NCBI GenBank assembly: GCA_903772945.1
Contig: CAICTM010000005.1
Span: 1 to 64,000, forward strand
Direction: 5' to 3'
Length of the DNA: 64,000 nucleotides
Source of the DNA: Seminavis robusta
Lineage: Eukaryota > Bacillariophyta > Bacillariophyceae > Naviculales > Naviculaceae
Under the pieces are notes generated by a model that was not told the DNA's origin, searched no databases, and worked only from the letters and a program-made list of their open reading frames with translations. The first letter of the stretch is position 1. Every line of letters begins with the position of its first letter. Below are positions 1 through 10,335 of this stretch, piece by piece. Both the position numbers and the translations under genes were made by a program.

Positions 1-650
1 ATGAATAGGACTTCGTCGCAAGTTCATCACTCGGTAACCCTCAAGCCAACTCTATGGTCGAGCGTGCTATCAAACCATACGTAATTGATCGCTGTCAAAA
101 CATCAATGCCAGGACGACCTCGTGAATGGATCCTGGGATGGAGTTCTCACGGCGGTTCGCTTTGCAATGAATGCCACGATTCTTACCACCTTGCGCGCAA
201 CGCCCGCACAGTCGTGTTCAATCGTGACGCGATTCACAACGTCCGGTTCGAAGCCAACTGGAAGTACATTAAGGAACGTCGCCAACGACTATCACACAAA
301 ACAACGACAGGGAAAACGTGACTCGTGTCCCTCATCAATACAATGTCAACGATACCGTGATGATTCAACAGTATCAGCACCGCAAGTACGGTAGCCAAAG
401 TACAAAGGTCCTTACCACTATAGACCGAGTCAAATGACAATGGACTGTACGGCTCAACATGCTACGCCAACGGCGGCACAGTCTACCAGACTTGGACAAT
501 AAGGTATATACACCCATACAAGGCCTGATCCCCTGTAGGATTGCCATCGTGCGACGCACATGTCTACATCCAAATCTCATGAGAGTGCCCCGCACTTTAA
601 AATCATATGTTCTCCTTGTCCGACTGCTGTCGCGGCTTCTGTGACCCTTG
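1..650 (+). mobile_element. Ty3/gypsy LTR retrotransposon fossil, integrase region
   Basis: Translated pieces on the plus strand resemble the end of a Ty3/gypsy polyprotein. They include a stretch like NPQANSMVERAIK from the integrase core and a downstream stretch like FNRDAIHNVRFEANWKYI from the integrase C-terminal region, in the usual order. The copy is broken in several places and only the 3' part of the element lies in this window, so the 5' LTR and earlier domains are outside or lost. No 3' LTR border could be fixed after it. Decay suggests an old insertion. Family assignment rests on recalled motifs of diatom gypsy elements and is fairly firm; the exact end is not. Confidence 0.7.
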
Positions 651-1128
651 TCAGGGGGCGAATGCAATACACGGCTCTTAGCCTTATTCGCGACTCGATC
701 CTAGATAGGGTTTGAGTTTGACTCATGACTGAGTCTCTCGTGAATAGTCATTTGAGACAGGGTTCCAAATGACCGCCTAGTCATACTAAGTTGATGATGA
801 AACATCGCTCTAGATATTTAGCCAGTGGAGTACTCTCACGCTACTAGATCCAGGCTAGACAAACCTTCCACGCGTTCCGTTTTTGGAGTGTGTGGGATCG
901 TGGAGAGACGTAGGATTACTACCGCAACCTACTCTATCACACTTTATAGTCTCCCGCGGAAGCCAGATCTACGATCCCTTGATGATGATCTCTCTCGTTG
1001 ATTTTTTCATAGCTTTCTAATCTCTTCTCTCTCATAACTTTCATTCTCTCAAACTCAAAACACTCGAAAGATCTTTACACTAGCTTTTAGCGTAGTGCAG
1101 AGAAGATTGAAATGATTTAAGAGACGAA
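651..1128. other. Non-coding stretch, possible LTR remnant
   Basis: No credible coding frame is seen. The stretch follows the gypsy integrase fossil and could hold what is left of its 3' LTR, but no matching copy or terminal TG..CA pair can be assigned. The part from about 985 to 1075 is pyrimidine-rich with repeated TCTC words. Confidence 0.3.
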
Positions 1129-1412
1129 AGCAATCGTCTCCTATATTTAGGAGACAATTCAGTAGGAGACATTCCAATTAGGAGACGACCGTTTCGAAAT
1201 AGGAGACGATCCGAAAGATTTAGGAGACGATACCATACAGTTTACATGGTACACTTAGGAGACGATCCGTTGAGAATAGGAGACGATCCGTTGAAAATGG
1301 GAGACGTTTTAAGAGGAGACAAAAGATTTAAGAGACGATCCTTTTCGTCTCCTATTTTTAGGAGACGAAATCCATTAAATAGGAGACGATCAAAAGGATT
1401 TAGGAGACGAAA
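1129..1412. repeat. Dispersed GGAGACGA word array
   Basis: About fifteen copies of GGAGAC or GAGACGA occur in 280 bases, mostly written as TTAGGAGACGA or ATAGGAGACGATCC. Some copies are inverted (TCGTCTCCTA), so neighbouring copies can pair as hairpins, for example around 1135-1152 and 1345-1368. Spacing is irregular, roughly 15-30 bases, so this is not a simple tandem satellite. It lies directly upstream of a detached LRR gene tail. Function unknown. Confidence 0.7.
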
Positions 1413-1422
1413 AGTAGCACGA

Positions 1423-1531
1423 CTCGAGTTGCCACATAGGTCCTGGAGTTCCCACAATCGAATGTCATGATGATTGCTGCACCAGTTGTTGTGACAACAC
1501 TGGGGTTTGCCTTGCTAACTCGATTGATTGA
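1423..1531 (+). pseudogene. Detached 3' tail of an LRR receptor-like gene
   Basis: The last 29 codons read through to a stop and encode a tail ending in DCCTSCCDNTGVCLAN plus three residues. This matches the conserved cysteine-rich C-terminus of the three intact LRR genes at 29251, 33736 and 45885. Similarity continues a little upstream at DNA level but degrades, and no repeats, membrane segment or N-terminus are present. It is a gene fragment left by duplication or deletion. The family match is sure; its origin is not. Confidence 0.8.
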
Positions 1532-1982
1532 TTAATTAATTGATTGATTCACTCTAAACAATATTGGCGTTCGGAGAATGCTCCTTTAAATCCCCCCGTA
1601 ATAGGGATTCCCATTTCATTTTTAAAAGGCAGGTTTGGAAACCGCCGCTAAATATAAACGATGAATACATCGAATCATCGAATCCTTCCAGTGGATTTGA
1701 AATTTGAAAACTTCCCTCCCATTAAATCCTGTCTATTTCAAGGCGGATTCTCTTATTATAAGACTCCAAATTTTGATTTAAATATCGGGACAACTCACTA
1801 CCGTATCATTGGCGCCTACCTCCGGAACCCAGACGTTTCCTTGGAAGCTCACCGACCTGGACAGCTCAAGGATGCCGTATGACATACTGGTAGGTACATC
1901 AGAGGCATTGGCGAATCAAACTGATATCTATCTATCTAGATAGAACGATAGGAAAAACTAGTCTAATCAGCTATCTAGCTAG
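1532..1982. other. Intergenic, GATT/ATTA simple repeats
   Basis: The stretch opens with a GATTGATTGATTAATT run and later has TATCTATCTATCTAGATAG and CTAGCTAGCTAG runs. A 74-codon open frame near 1661 has no recognisable features and is not called. Confidence 0.4.
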
Positions 1983-3158
1983 CTAGTACCTTGTTTGGTC
2001 CTCACTCCGAAAGATCTTGCGAAGCATGGTGATGACATCCCATGCAATCAAATCAGGATGCCCACCCCGACCCCCAGTACATCGATGTCCTTGTTTGAAC
2101 CGAGAGTCGGAAACATCCGTGTTACAGGTACCTACTTGTGCTCGACTGTCGGAGCTGCATTCATAGACAGAGGGGGTCTCCTCGTTCTCATTCTGCTGTT
2201 GCAACTCTTTCATTTCATGAATGTACCTTCGCCCATCTACAAAATGGACATTGGTTTCGTGTTTCACTTGTTCCATCATTTCACTGGATCGCACGGCAAA
2301 CCTACTGGCAAACGCAGAGACATAAATGATGGGTCCTCCATCGTATTTGTCTGCTACATCCTTGACTGTTGGTCCGGGTATATCACCATCCACTGTCAGT
2401 TCTGGATATGTCTCTTGAAAGGCTGTCATCAGTGCCGCCATTGCCTTGTCTGCTCCGGTTAGCTCGGATTCGTCATTTTCCTCTTCGGCTGATTTATGGG
2501 CACCGTTGATATTTCCCAAAATAATCGCATCCATGGAAGAGAGAGGCTGTTGGATGGTATTCTCGAGTAGTATAGTATCCCAGTCGAGTGAATGGAAAAA
2601 GGGACTATTGGTAACGGCATAAACAATGAGATTGTGTTTCATCTGGACCTTTAGAACTCCCTGCAAAGGATGTTCTGGGACGGGGTAGAGCATGGTGGAA
2701 TCAACGACTTCGTCCTTGTACTGACAGAGCAACGTACTGGTTAGCTGGCGGGTATGCGAGTTCCCCATGATCAAGATGGATCGGGCTTTATTGTTTCCTT
2801 CCGAAGAAGAGGCAAGGATTGTCGAGCGTTTACCCCAGTTGTATCCTTTGGCTGCCCTCTGTTCGATCACTTGTTCCATCAGTGTGGCGAATTGGTTGTA
2901 GACATCTCCGGCACATTGGTATCCCAATGCCATGACCAACTCAGGTGTCTCAACCTTTGGTTGGCCCAAGACTGGGCTAGGAGAGATGCGGCAAAGACGA
3001 AACTCATCCAGGTTGAAGGCTGTGGATTCCTCACCGCTGTCGGCTTCTTCACTAGAGTTCAACTCATTATTGTTTGTTGCTAGACACCCTCCTTGGGCCA
3101 GCACCAGAACAACCACCAAAACTGCCCAAAATTTCTTGAGCGGGAGGATCGAAACCAT
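1983..3158 (-). CDS. Secreted SGNH/GDSL-like (PC-esterase type) protein
   Basis: A 391-residue protein with an N-terminal signal peptide (hydrophobic residues about 10-24, ending in a Cys-containing LAQGGCLA region). Residues 131-138 read MGNSHTRQ, which fits block I of SGNH hydrolases in which the catalytic Ser sits in a G-(D/N)-S-H context. Near the C-terminus GGRGGHPDLIAWDV supplies a possible Asp/His pair. This layout resembles PC-esterase/GDSL-like acyl-esterases that act on glycans in the secretory pathway. The start is an ATG followed at once by the leader. Substrate is unknown, and the catalytic role of the C-terminal His is inference. No intron is needed. Paralogs of this type are common in diatoms, as I recall. 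Confidence 0.65.
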   Translation of the reverse strand: MVSILPLKKFWAVLVVVLVLAQGGCLATNNNELNSSEEADSGEESTAFNLDEFRLCRISPSPVLGQPKVETPELVMALGYQCAGDVYNQFATLMEQVIEQRAAKGYNWGKRSTILASSSEGNNKARSILIMGNSHTRQLTSTLLCQYKDEVVDSTMLYPVPEHPLQGVLKVQMKHNLIVYAVTNSPFFHSLDWDTILLENTIQQPLSSMDAIILGNINGAHKSAEEENDESELTGADKAMAALMTAFQETYPELTVDGDIPGPTVKDVADKYDGGPIIYVSAFASRFAVRSSEMMEQVKHETNVHFVDGRRYIHEMKELQQQNENEETPSVYECSSDSRAQVGTCNTDVSDSRFKQGHRCTGGRGGHPDLIAWDVITMLRKIFRSEDQTRY

Positions 3159-4033
3159 GTTTACCAGGTATTGTTGGTGTGTGTGTACAGAAGCTCTCGT
3201 TGTACTTTATGGAACTGCATCGGCTCTATATTGATGCACTTACCATCGGAGACCCGACGGATTAGATTTTGCTTTGGGCGCAGACGGTCTTTGTGGCTTT
3301 GGTGACAGAGCCGATTTCAAAATGTTTTGCGACCAAGTTTCGGCAGCTGTGCAGAGTGTGGTCGTGTGAATTAAATCTTTGAATCAGAGTCTGCTCGTTC
3401 CCGAAGGTCATCAGTACATAACGGTGCGATACTGTCATGAATGGGCGACCTGATACCGGTACCGGTACCAGGTATGCATACCGGTACCGGTAGCAGGCTG
3501 GAACAATCGTTCCTACGGTACGGTAGCTAGCCAGTGGCGTCTTCAACTGTACGGTACGGTAAAAGATACCGTATGGTCGGGATACTTTCACAGCAGCATC
3601 GTAACAAACGTTGCTTGCCACCTAAGTAGGCTGGATAACCTGGCCAGTATGGATTTCAATTGCTTGATAGAACCCTCACCGCCACTGCTCCCGAAACTTC
3701 AATCATCATTCAGATACGAGGTGTTTGGCTGCACACCTACCATGGTCTTGCTTCCCGCCTACAGTAGCTAGACGTCTGCTCAAAGGCCGAACTGGCCCCG
3801 GCCCATGCCAGAGAGGCCAATGAGACCACGTACATCGAAATCTACTGAGTGGAGAGTCCAGCTCTACCGGTACCTACTCTCTCGCATGATTTCGGACGCA
3901 ACACTGCGGTTGGGACCCCTCCCAAAAGTAAGTATCCCCACCTCTATTGAGTCATGGTTGCAGGTTCGCAAGACTGAGACTCGCCCTTGTGCTGCACAGC
4001 TGCAAATGGGTTGCCTTGTTGCCTTCAAAAGAG
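3159..4033. other. Intergenic, ACCGGTACC-rich
   Basis: No gene is called. Around 3454-3500 there is a run of overlapping TACCGGTA and GGTACC palindromes, followed by GTACGGTACGGTA variants up to 3560. A small open frame of about 90 codons near 3805 lacks features. Confidence 0.4.
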
Positions 4034-4540
4034 ATGAGCATGTCGACAATACGGTCGTCTACTGCTGCTACTAATAGTCTAGCATCGTCCTTGGGGATTG
4101 ATGAAGAGACTCGGGTGTTGATCCTGAAGAAGACGTGGTGCCATGGTCAGCTCATGCTGCCTGTGTTTTCCGTCATCTACTTATACCTCTTTTTCACTTC
4201 TTGGCGGTATCATGTCGTCTTGTTGTTTGCCGCCCTGGTGCTGCCCATCTGGTCTTACCTGTCGTATCAAGCTGTCTCTGCTTCGTCATCCATCGCAGCA
4301 GCAGAAAATAACCCTTCGCCAGGTCTGTTTTGGACTTTGGCACTGTTGGTGGAAATGGCACATCTCAGCATCTTTTGGGTTGCCATGGGAATGGAAGAAC
4401 GAACCTCCATCACGATGCTTCTCATGATTGCCTCGGGACTCTTCTTTATTGAAACACTGGCCTTTCTCATGGTAGTAAGGACACTGGGCAATCGCAGACA
4501 AGACAGTGACGTTTACAATGCAACCTCCAGGTTGGTGTGA
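4034..4540 (+). CDS. Small four-helix membrane protein, unknown function
   Basis: A 168-residue protein taken from the first ATG in an open frame that otherwise begins at a TTG. It has four hydrophobic helices: LMLPVFSVIYLYLFF, VVLLFAALVLPIWSYL, FWTLALLVEMAHLSIFW and SITMLLMIASGLFFIETLAFL. The N-terminus is Ser/Thr-rich and the C-terminus short and polar. No family is recognised. Even spacing of the helices and an acidic residue inside helix three (Glu in LLVEMAHL) suggest a genuine integral membrane protein and not chance. A second Met two codons in could also serve as start. It stands alone on this strand with no operon-like neighbours. Confidence 0.55.
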   Translation: MSMSTIRSSTAATNSLASSLGIDEETRVLILKKTWCHGQLMLPVFSVIYLYLFFTSWRYHVVLLFAALVLPIWSYLSYQAVSASSSIAAAENNPSPGLFWTLALLVEMAHLSIFWVAMGMEERTSITMLLMIASGLFFIETLAFLMVVRTLGNRRQDSDVYNATSRLV

Positions 4541-5377
4541 TCTGGTACCGGTAAAGTGGCAGATCGTATGTGTCACCGCACTTTTCTCCTTTATTCAAGT
4601 TTATGAACGGGTACAGTGACCAGATAATCGTTGCCAAATGCCTTCTGAAACGGACATCAAAACAAGCCCAGCAGCTCCGTGCAATGAGTTGCTTGCATAT
4701 TCTTGGTTACGGTGGGAGTTGCCTAAACTTGGTCAAACGTGAAGCAGTATTGTCCTGTACTGGTACCATCCCAGAAATAAATTAAGCTAGTAAGATACTA
4801 GTATGTATACATTGGTGTAGATCTACATTCCAAAATGCACCAGAGCGACGCGGTAGTTTGCAAGAGTAGCTCTCAGTACGTAGTGTTCGGGTGTGCGTAT
4901 CGAAAGGCTCCTCCGTTCCCGACCTGCAGTACTCTTCAAATACTCCTTTGGTGGTTGCCCTGTAACGAGCTCAACAAGGTACTGGTACAATGCCTTGCTA
5001 GAAAAAGCTCATCAATCGAAGATGCCCGCATAGAATGATACCGACGATCGTGGAGCTTGAACCTCTACCGGTAGAGAGGGCTCCTCTCCCGCCTTCCAAT
5101 CGTTTATACAGCTTTCACCAGCTTAAGTCCAACAAAGATACGGAAAGCACGAATGGTTGTCACTAGGCATTGCCTTGGTTTATCTGGCATGAATGCATCT
5201 GGTGAGCTTTGTTGTCTCCTTTGCCGTGGTGATGAACAAACACCCGTCACCTCGATGGATGCATATCATTCAACTGCGTAAAGAAGAGTTCAACAGGGCA
5301 AGGCACCAATGGATAGGAAGTCAACAGCCTCAGCGTCAGGAGGTGTTTGTTGATACCGTACACTGTACCAAGCAAGC
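4541..5377. other. Intergenic, no gene seen
   Basis: Short frames only. One CTACCGGTAGAG palindrome lies near 5067. Probably the 3' flank of the membrane protein and the promoter side of the sulfotransferase; no TATA box can be assigned with confidence. Confidence 0.35.
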
Positions 5378-7324
5378 ATGAACACGAACATCGAGTCTTC
5401 TCGCTCTCGAGGATTGGCTGTCACAACAACATCTCCACCCGGGACGGCCTCTACGGACTCATCAGTTACCAAGCGTCGACGCCGGTCCCTCCTATGGACA
5501 CGACTTGGTATCACGATAATGATATTTGCCGCAACGTGCAGGACAGGATTCTTCAGTACAAACCAACTAGCGCGTCTCTTTGTGGAACAACAAGAAAAGG
5601 AACAACTGCTGCTGCAACGTCACCATTTCATTGGCCACAGTATCAACAATAACACGCAGGCTGAAGGACCATCCGACAGAAGACGTCAACACGGCAAGCA
5701 CTCGCGAGAGCCAAAAAAGAAAAAGAAGGCGAAATCCAAAACCAAACAGGACAGCAAACGCAAGGACACGTCTCCTGTTACCAGGGCAGGCAGTCCTGTC
5801 ATAGTAATCCGAAAGGCTGCTGAAAAGTACGTGCGTACTAACCGGCCCGAAGCAGCAAAAGATGATACTAAGAATTTGAGGCAGTCCCTCGAGGAAACGA
5901 CAACAACCTTGCAAAGGAACCAAAGAAAGAGGACCTCAACTATTACCGGTAGCGGAACTAACAAGAAACGGCGGCATGTTGCTGGAGTAGGATCATCCGT
6001 TGGAAACCAAAAAGTTATCCATGGCTTCATGGACAAAGATCCGAGTATGAGCAACAGCCTCCACAAGATGGAAGTGGTACACCCAAAAGGGCAGCAACCA
6101 CAGAGTTCTAGCATGCCAAGGAAAGAAGCTGCAGTCGGTAAGATTCACACAAAGACGCTACGAAAAACTGCTGGAGCATATGTCCCAGAAACCATAGTCG
6201 AAACAACCAATGACTTAACACCAGGTTACGCGAAGAAGAGGCACACCACGAAAGGTGCCCCTCAGGAAAAGCCCGTCGCCAAAAAAATTCCAGTTCGGAG
6301 CAAGGTTGTCGCCAAGCCTCGAAAGAGTGCCGGGGCATTCGTTGACGCAAGCATTGCTCATGCAGCAGCCAGTAGTACCAATCCAGACAATCCAGCATTA
6401 CCTGGAATACTCTCAAATCCCCATGCTACACTTCACGATCTTCTGCAGCCACAACGGCCCAAGGCTCGACGTTCCTGGGAATCCCGCGAGTTTTTCGCAG
6501 AACAACGAGCCCGCATCAAAGAGGGAAAGGATCCATTGCCTCCTCTCAATTTTGTCCATCTTCCCAAAACGGGAGGTTCCAGCATTGTTCAAGCAGGCAT
6601 TGATGCCAACTTGAATTGGGGGGACTGCCTCTTTCAACAGAACTGGGCAGGTCGATCGTGTCCCGTGCCACCGGAGCATGCCTGGCCAATCGGTGATCCA
6701 CAGCGACTGCATCGAGTCTGGTGGCATACTCCACTTGAACACCTGCCAGAAGGAAACATGACCACCAAAAACGGTAACTACTATACCTTCCCGCCCAATC
6801 CTTACCGTGGAATGGATCTTTTTGCTGTGATTCGGAACCCTTATGAACGAGCTGTAAGTGAGTTCTTTTATAGTTGCAAGGCTCGCCAGCATCTATGTAA
6901 AGGACTTTGGGACACTCCCGGAATGGGGGTAACTCTGCTCAATGATAATATCCAACATGCTGTTAACCAGATCCGCAAGTCCAAACCGGGAAGCAAGTAC
7001 TACTTTTTCCATTGGGGACATTGGATCCCACAATACGATTTCTTTATCAATCGCCGGACGCAGCAAAGGATGGTCAAACACTTGCTCCACACTGAGCTCA
7101 TGGCGGAAGAATTCCCTTCCTTAATGGCAGCCTATGGGCTTCACAACGTCAGCATGCCAAGCAGCCGAATCAAACCACGCAGCACTACTGTTGCGGAAGG
7201 AAAGCCACTGGGAGTGCAGAACTTGACGCAAACCACATTGGAAGCAATCGAAGATGTCTATGGCAACGACTTTTGGCTTGGTGGGTATTCCAAACTTAGT
7301 GGTCGATATCCTCTTCTGCAGTAA
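5378..7324 (+). CDS. Type II membrane sulfotransferase with basic stem
   Basis: A 648-residue protein. Residues about 37-59 form a single membrane anchor after a short basic N-terminus (type II, Golgi-like). Residues 60-370 are a long lysine- and arginine-rich, low-complexity stem. The C-terminal domain holds the sulfotransferase signatures: HLPKTGGSS at about 391-399 (5'-phosphosulfate loop for PAPS) and VIRNPYERAVSEFF at about 483-496 (3'-phosphate binding, with the conserved Arg and Ser). It should transfer sulfate from PAPS to a glycan or protein Tyr in the Golgi. The stem carries three spaced copies of a motif R-K-x-A-x-x-[YF]-V near residues 143, 260 and 313. No intron is needed. Acceptor substrate is unknown. 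Confidence 0.85.
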   Translation: MNTNIESSRSRGLAVTTTSPPGTASTDSSVTKRRRRSLLWTRLGITIMIFAATCRTGFFSTNQLARLFVEQQEKEQLLLQRHHFIGHSINNNTQAEGPSDRRRQHGKHSREPKKKKKAKSKTKQDSKRKDTSPVTRAGSPVIVIRKAAEKYVRTNRPEAAKDDTKNLRQSLEETTTTLQRNQRKRTSTITGSGTNKKRRHVAGVGSSVGNQKVIHGFMDKDPSMSNSLHKMEVVHPKGQQPQSSSMPRKEAAVGKIHTKTLRKTAGAYVPETIVETTNDLTPGYAKKRHTTKGAPQEKPVAKKIPVRSKVVAKPRKSAGAFVDASIAHAAASSTNPDNPALPGILSNPHATLHDLLQPQRPKARRSWESREFFAEQRARIKEGKDPLPPLNFVHLPKTGGSSIVQAGIDANLNWGDCLFQQNWAGRSCPVPPEHAWPIGDPQRLHRVWWHTPLEHLPEGNMTTKNGNYYTFPPNPYRGMDLFAVIRNPYERAVSEFFYSCKARQHLCKGLWDTPGMGVTLLNDNIQHAVNQIRKSKPGSKYYFFHWGHWIPQYDFFINRRTQQRMVKHLLHTELMAEEFPSLMAAYGLHNVSMPSSRIKPRSTTVAEGKPLGVQNLTQTTLEAIEDVYGNDFWLGGYSKLSGRYPLLQ

Positions 7325-7832
7325 CATCGGCCTGAAGGCAACATTGAGAGTCTACGTTCCAGGTGCTTTGGGGAAATCTTTGTCGAGTCAAGTCAAGTGA
7401 TAAGGCGCTACTCGGAAAGACAAGCAAGACTGCTAACCGCTTTAGTCTGCAGCTGCATGACTGTCTGCTACAAATGCCGTTCAGGCATTGTTCACAGGTG
7501 GCTGGTCTAGGTCTCTTTCGATGTGTTTGATGTCAGTGTGGCAATGTTTCATTACCAGCCAAACAAAGTAGACAGTGTATTACTAGGCTTTCAACCTTTC
7601 AACAAGGCAATCAGGGCTCAGCCCATGATACCAGTACCATGGGTGGACAATGCTTGTGGAAACTAGGAAGTGGTTTGCAGATAAGGCAACGGACAAACTG
7701 AGAGCAGTCTTCGAGCGACCGGCCAAAGACAAAGTTCGACGCGACACAGACTAAACGCTCTTATCAATATTTTAAAATGTAGATGTATAGATTATATGTA
7801 AGTTAGGCATGTACTACAAGAAGAAGTTGACC
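7325..7832. other. Convergent intergenic stretch
   Basis: This lies between the 3' ends of the plus-strand sulfotransferase and the minus-strand TPR-like gene. It is AT-richer near 7750-7800, as expected for 3' ends. No gene is seen. Confidence 0.35.
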
Positions 7833-8555
7833 CTAGGCGGATGGAGCAACGGTAAGGATATCTTTGTTGAGGAGGTAGAAGGGCCCAACACTCATTCCCA
7901 GCTTCACGACGTCTTCGTTGTCAATGTGGTTCATTGCATCCCACGATCGCATAAGCTCCATGGCCAATTTCACGCAGAAACGTGTTTCTTGAAAGGCCAG
8001 GCGCAGCGACTGAAGCCGGCCAAGATTGTTCACGACGGCCAGGATCACACCTCGCATGGCTGTCATGTCTTCCTTATCCCAGTGGGTACTTGCAAACTGT
8101 AAGGCGGAGTCGTAGAGCTGCCTGGCACTGGCTTGAAACGTTAGAGCGGCACTTGCATCATCAACCAGAATACCTTGGTAGTCCAGGGCGACTGCCATGT
8201 TGTAGAGTAGAACCACAATGGAACGTGTATGACTGGCGACACAGCTCGGAGACAACATCTGGAATACGCGGGGATAGAAATCAAGCAGCGCAGGGGAATC
8301 GGCAAGGAGATTTGCCAGGGCTTCCTCATTGTCGACAATGCTGACGGTGCGGACAGGTGGCAATGAAGATGGGGGCAAGACAGCGCGTTCGTGCTCCACA
8401 AAGGCGGCGTAATCTGGTTCGTTTGGTAGTCCGGACTGAATGGCTCGAAGAGCGCTCTTGAATGTTTGGATGGACTCGGCAATCTCCCCACTACGAAGCA
8501 GCGAGATGGCATCCATGTTGTGCTTCTTGATCATTTCAGCGACTGAATTCATCAT
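7833..8555 (-). CDS. TPR-like helical protein, paralog of 17184-17891
   Basis: A 240-residue soluble protein predicted to be all-helical. An N-terminal helix pair (HNMDAISLLRSGEIAESIQ, then FKSALRAIQ) matches the spacing of a tetratricopeptide repeat. A second region, LLYNMAVALDYQG followed by QASARQLYDSALQFA, and a third, VVNNLGRLQSLRLAF, look like further helix pairs. The protein at 17184-17891 shares this layout and the closing VAP-S/A-A end, so the two form a family. Such proteins usually bind other proteins; partner and pathway are unknown. The start ATG is doubled (ATGATG); the first is used. Confidence 0.7.
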   Translation of the reverse strand: MMNSVAEMIKKHNMDAISLLRSGEIAESIQTFKSALRAIQSGLPNEPDYAAFVEHERAVLPPSSLPPVRTVSIVDNEEALANLLADSPALLDFYPRVFQMLSPSCVASHTRSIVVLLYNMAVALDYQGILVDDASAALTFQASARQLYDSALQFASTHWDKEDMTAMRGVILAVVNNLGRLQSLRLAFQETRFCVKLAMELMRSWDAMNHIDNEDVVKLGMSVGPFYLLNKDILTVAPSA

Positions 8556-9464
8556 GGTGACAGTAAATGTTTAGGAGGGGGGCTGGATGGATGAGGAAGG
8601 TTTTCAAAGCGATTGTTTGAATTTGTGAGCAATATAGCTTCGAGAGAGTTTGCTGCCTGTGGGGCTTCTGTGCCTACCGAGAGGCTACTGGAAGCATTCC
8701 TCCTATGAAGGAAGAAGATCGATTCATGCAGCCACTTTGCTACAGTTGCGACGAAATATGTCATAGCCAAGATCAAAACTTAGCCTGATCCTACTATAAC
8801 CTAGCTACGTGTAGTACGACTGTACTTGGTATGCTGCCAGCCCGATGGGCCCTACGTGCGAAGTGCCGTTGTGCAACTTGTGCCGATCCGGTTCGCACCT
8901 GCAGGCTATCTCCTACATGTATCTTCCCTTCCCCACCTAGCACTTAGCTAGATCCACCCAGACAGAGAAGTTTTGTGGACAGTCCAAAGAGAAGGCTTTT
9001 GGACAGCCCACAAAACAGTATAAAACGCACCATGAAGCTCTCCTTAGATCTTTTGGTTTCCTGTGGGAGTTTTTTACAGCAGCCAGTCTCCTTCACTACT
9101 CCTTGGAAGGTTCTTCCGAGAGTACTTAATCCTCTTTCATTCCTTTTGGCTTCGCTCCAATATTCCCGCTTTCTGATTTCCTTCTATTAACGTATTCCAC
9201 GGAAGCACACTGCGGCAACTGAAGCCTTTTTATCGGTGAAGTTCTTCGGACCCAACATTGTTTTACAGGTAGCATACACGTAGCAGCTCACGTAGCGTTG
9301 TATTTAAATAAATAGTGTAGAGTGTAGAGTGTTGAAGTGTTGAGTGTACTGGAGTGCTGGAGTGGACCATGGAGCTCTTGATATTGTGAGCTCATGTACC
9401 AGTAACCCGTCGACTTCAGGACCACGCTGGGAGAAGGGAGAAGTTTTGCAGTCTTGAGTTTGTT
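8556..9464. other. Intergenic, no gene seen
   Basis: Flank of the TPR-like gene and approach to the large palindrome. Near 9317-9370 there is a short run of GTGTAGAGTGT/TGGAGTG variants. No credible coding frame. Confidence 0.35.
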
Positions 9465-10335
9465 AGAACACGCAATTTCGAGCCTGTGAAGTGGGAAATC
9501 TGTGGTATTCTTTTTACACCATGTATGGGGTAGTGGATTGGCTTGCCACGTACTGAGTCACTGTAGGAAATGGCGTAGCTTGGACGTTTTGTATTTGATC
9601 TGCAACTTCCACTTGGAACCTTCTCATTGGCTCATCGCCCAGTGAGCCTATTATCGCAGCATTGCAGCAACCACAGCAATAACACAACCAACAATAGCAA
9701 GACTGTCGTTGCAACAAGGTCGACTACCACCAAGTCAATACGAGCCTGAGGATATATCTGGGGAGGATCTCTACGTTCGTTCTTTTGACAGATCGAGCCT
9801 GAGGATATCTCTGGGGAGGATCTCTACATTCGTGCTTTTGACAGATCCACATTGGTGCTCCAAGGAATGGCATGTAGAAGACGACAACGGAGATGTCTAT
9901 CTCGTTCCACTTGGTTTGAGCGGAAGGCAGTCAGTGAAGGAACGCAAAGACTTGACAGGAGAAGCTTCGAAGCTTCGAAGCTTGGATTGGTTTATTGAAC
10001 AGGCACTCTCCGAGAAGCGACCTCATTTGATGACATGCTATCAAGGCACGAAGTTTTCATAAGAGCTTCCGTCCAACTATTCGTTATGAGCGAATTTGGA
10101 ATTGAGTATGGGAGGTGTGAAGATTGGGCGGAAGCTGATAGGAAGCTGGCTGAATGGCCTCAAATGAAACCCAGAGCAACGTTAGAAGTGAGAACAACAA
10201 CCAACCAACCAATCTTGCACTGCTGGCAAATCTGGTTGTCGCCTGCCTACAAGACTGTCATTCTAATCCACTGTCATAAAATCAAGCGTGCCGCCAATGC
10301 ACCAATTCAAGATGCAATGACAATCAATTAAACCC
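9465..10335 (+). repeat. Left arm of 2.09-kb palindrome
   Basis: The 871 bases here are repeated in reverse complement at 10681-11551 with a constant coordinate sum of 21016, that is, with no gaps. I saw about six mismatches, so identity is near 99%. The arm contains small open frames (for example 117 codons at 9709-10062 and 98 codons at 10035-10331) that match no family I know. They may be decayed or non-coding. It also holds a 53-bp tandem duplication at 9741-9846. The arm ends sharply at both borders. Confidence 0.92.
9741..9846 (+). repeat. 53-bp tandem duplication inside palindrome arm
   Basis: Two adjacent 53-base units start with CGAGCCTGAGGATAT at 9741 and 9794 and differ at a few positions. 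The mirror pair lies in the right arm at 11170-11275, so the duplication predates formation of the inverted repeat. Confidence 0.85.

Noticed and set aside
1129-1412. CRISPR-like array
   Set aside because: Irregular spacing, both orientations, spacer lengths too short and a eukaryotic context.
9709-10331. 117- and 98-codon frames in the palindrome arms
   Set aside because: They match no family I know and are duplicated only as part of the arm; coding status is unsupported.
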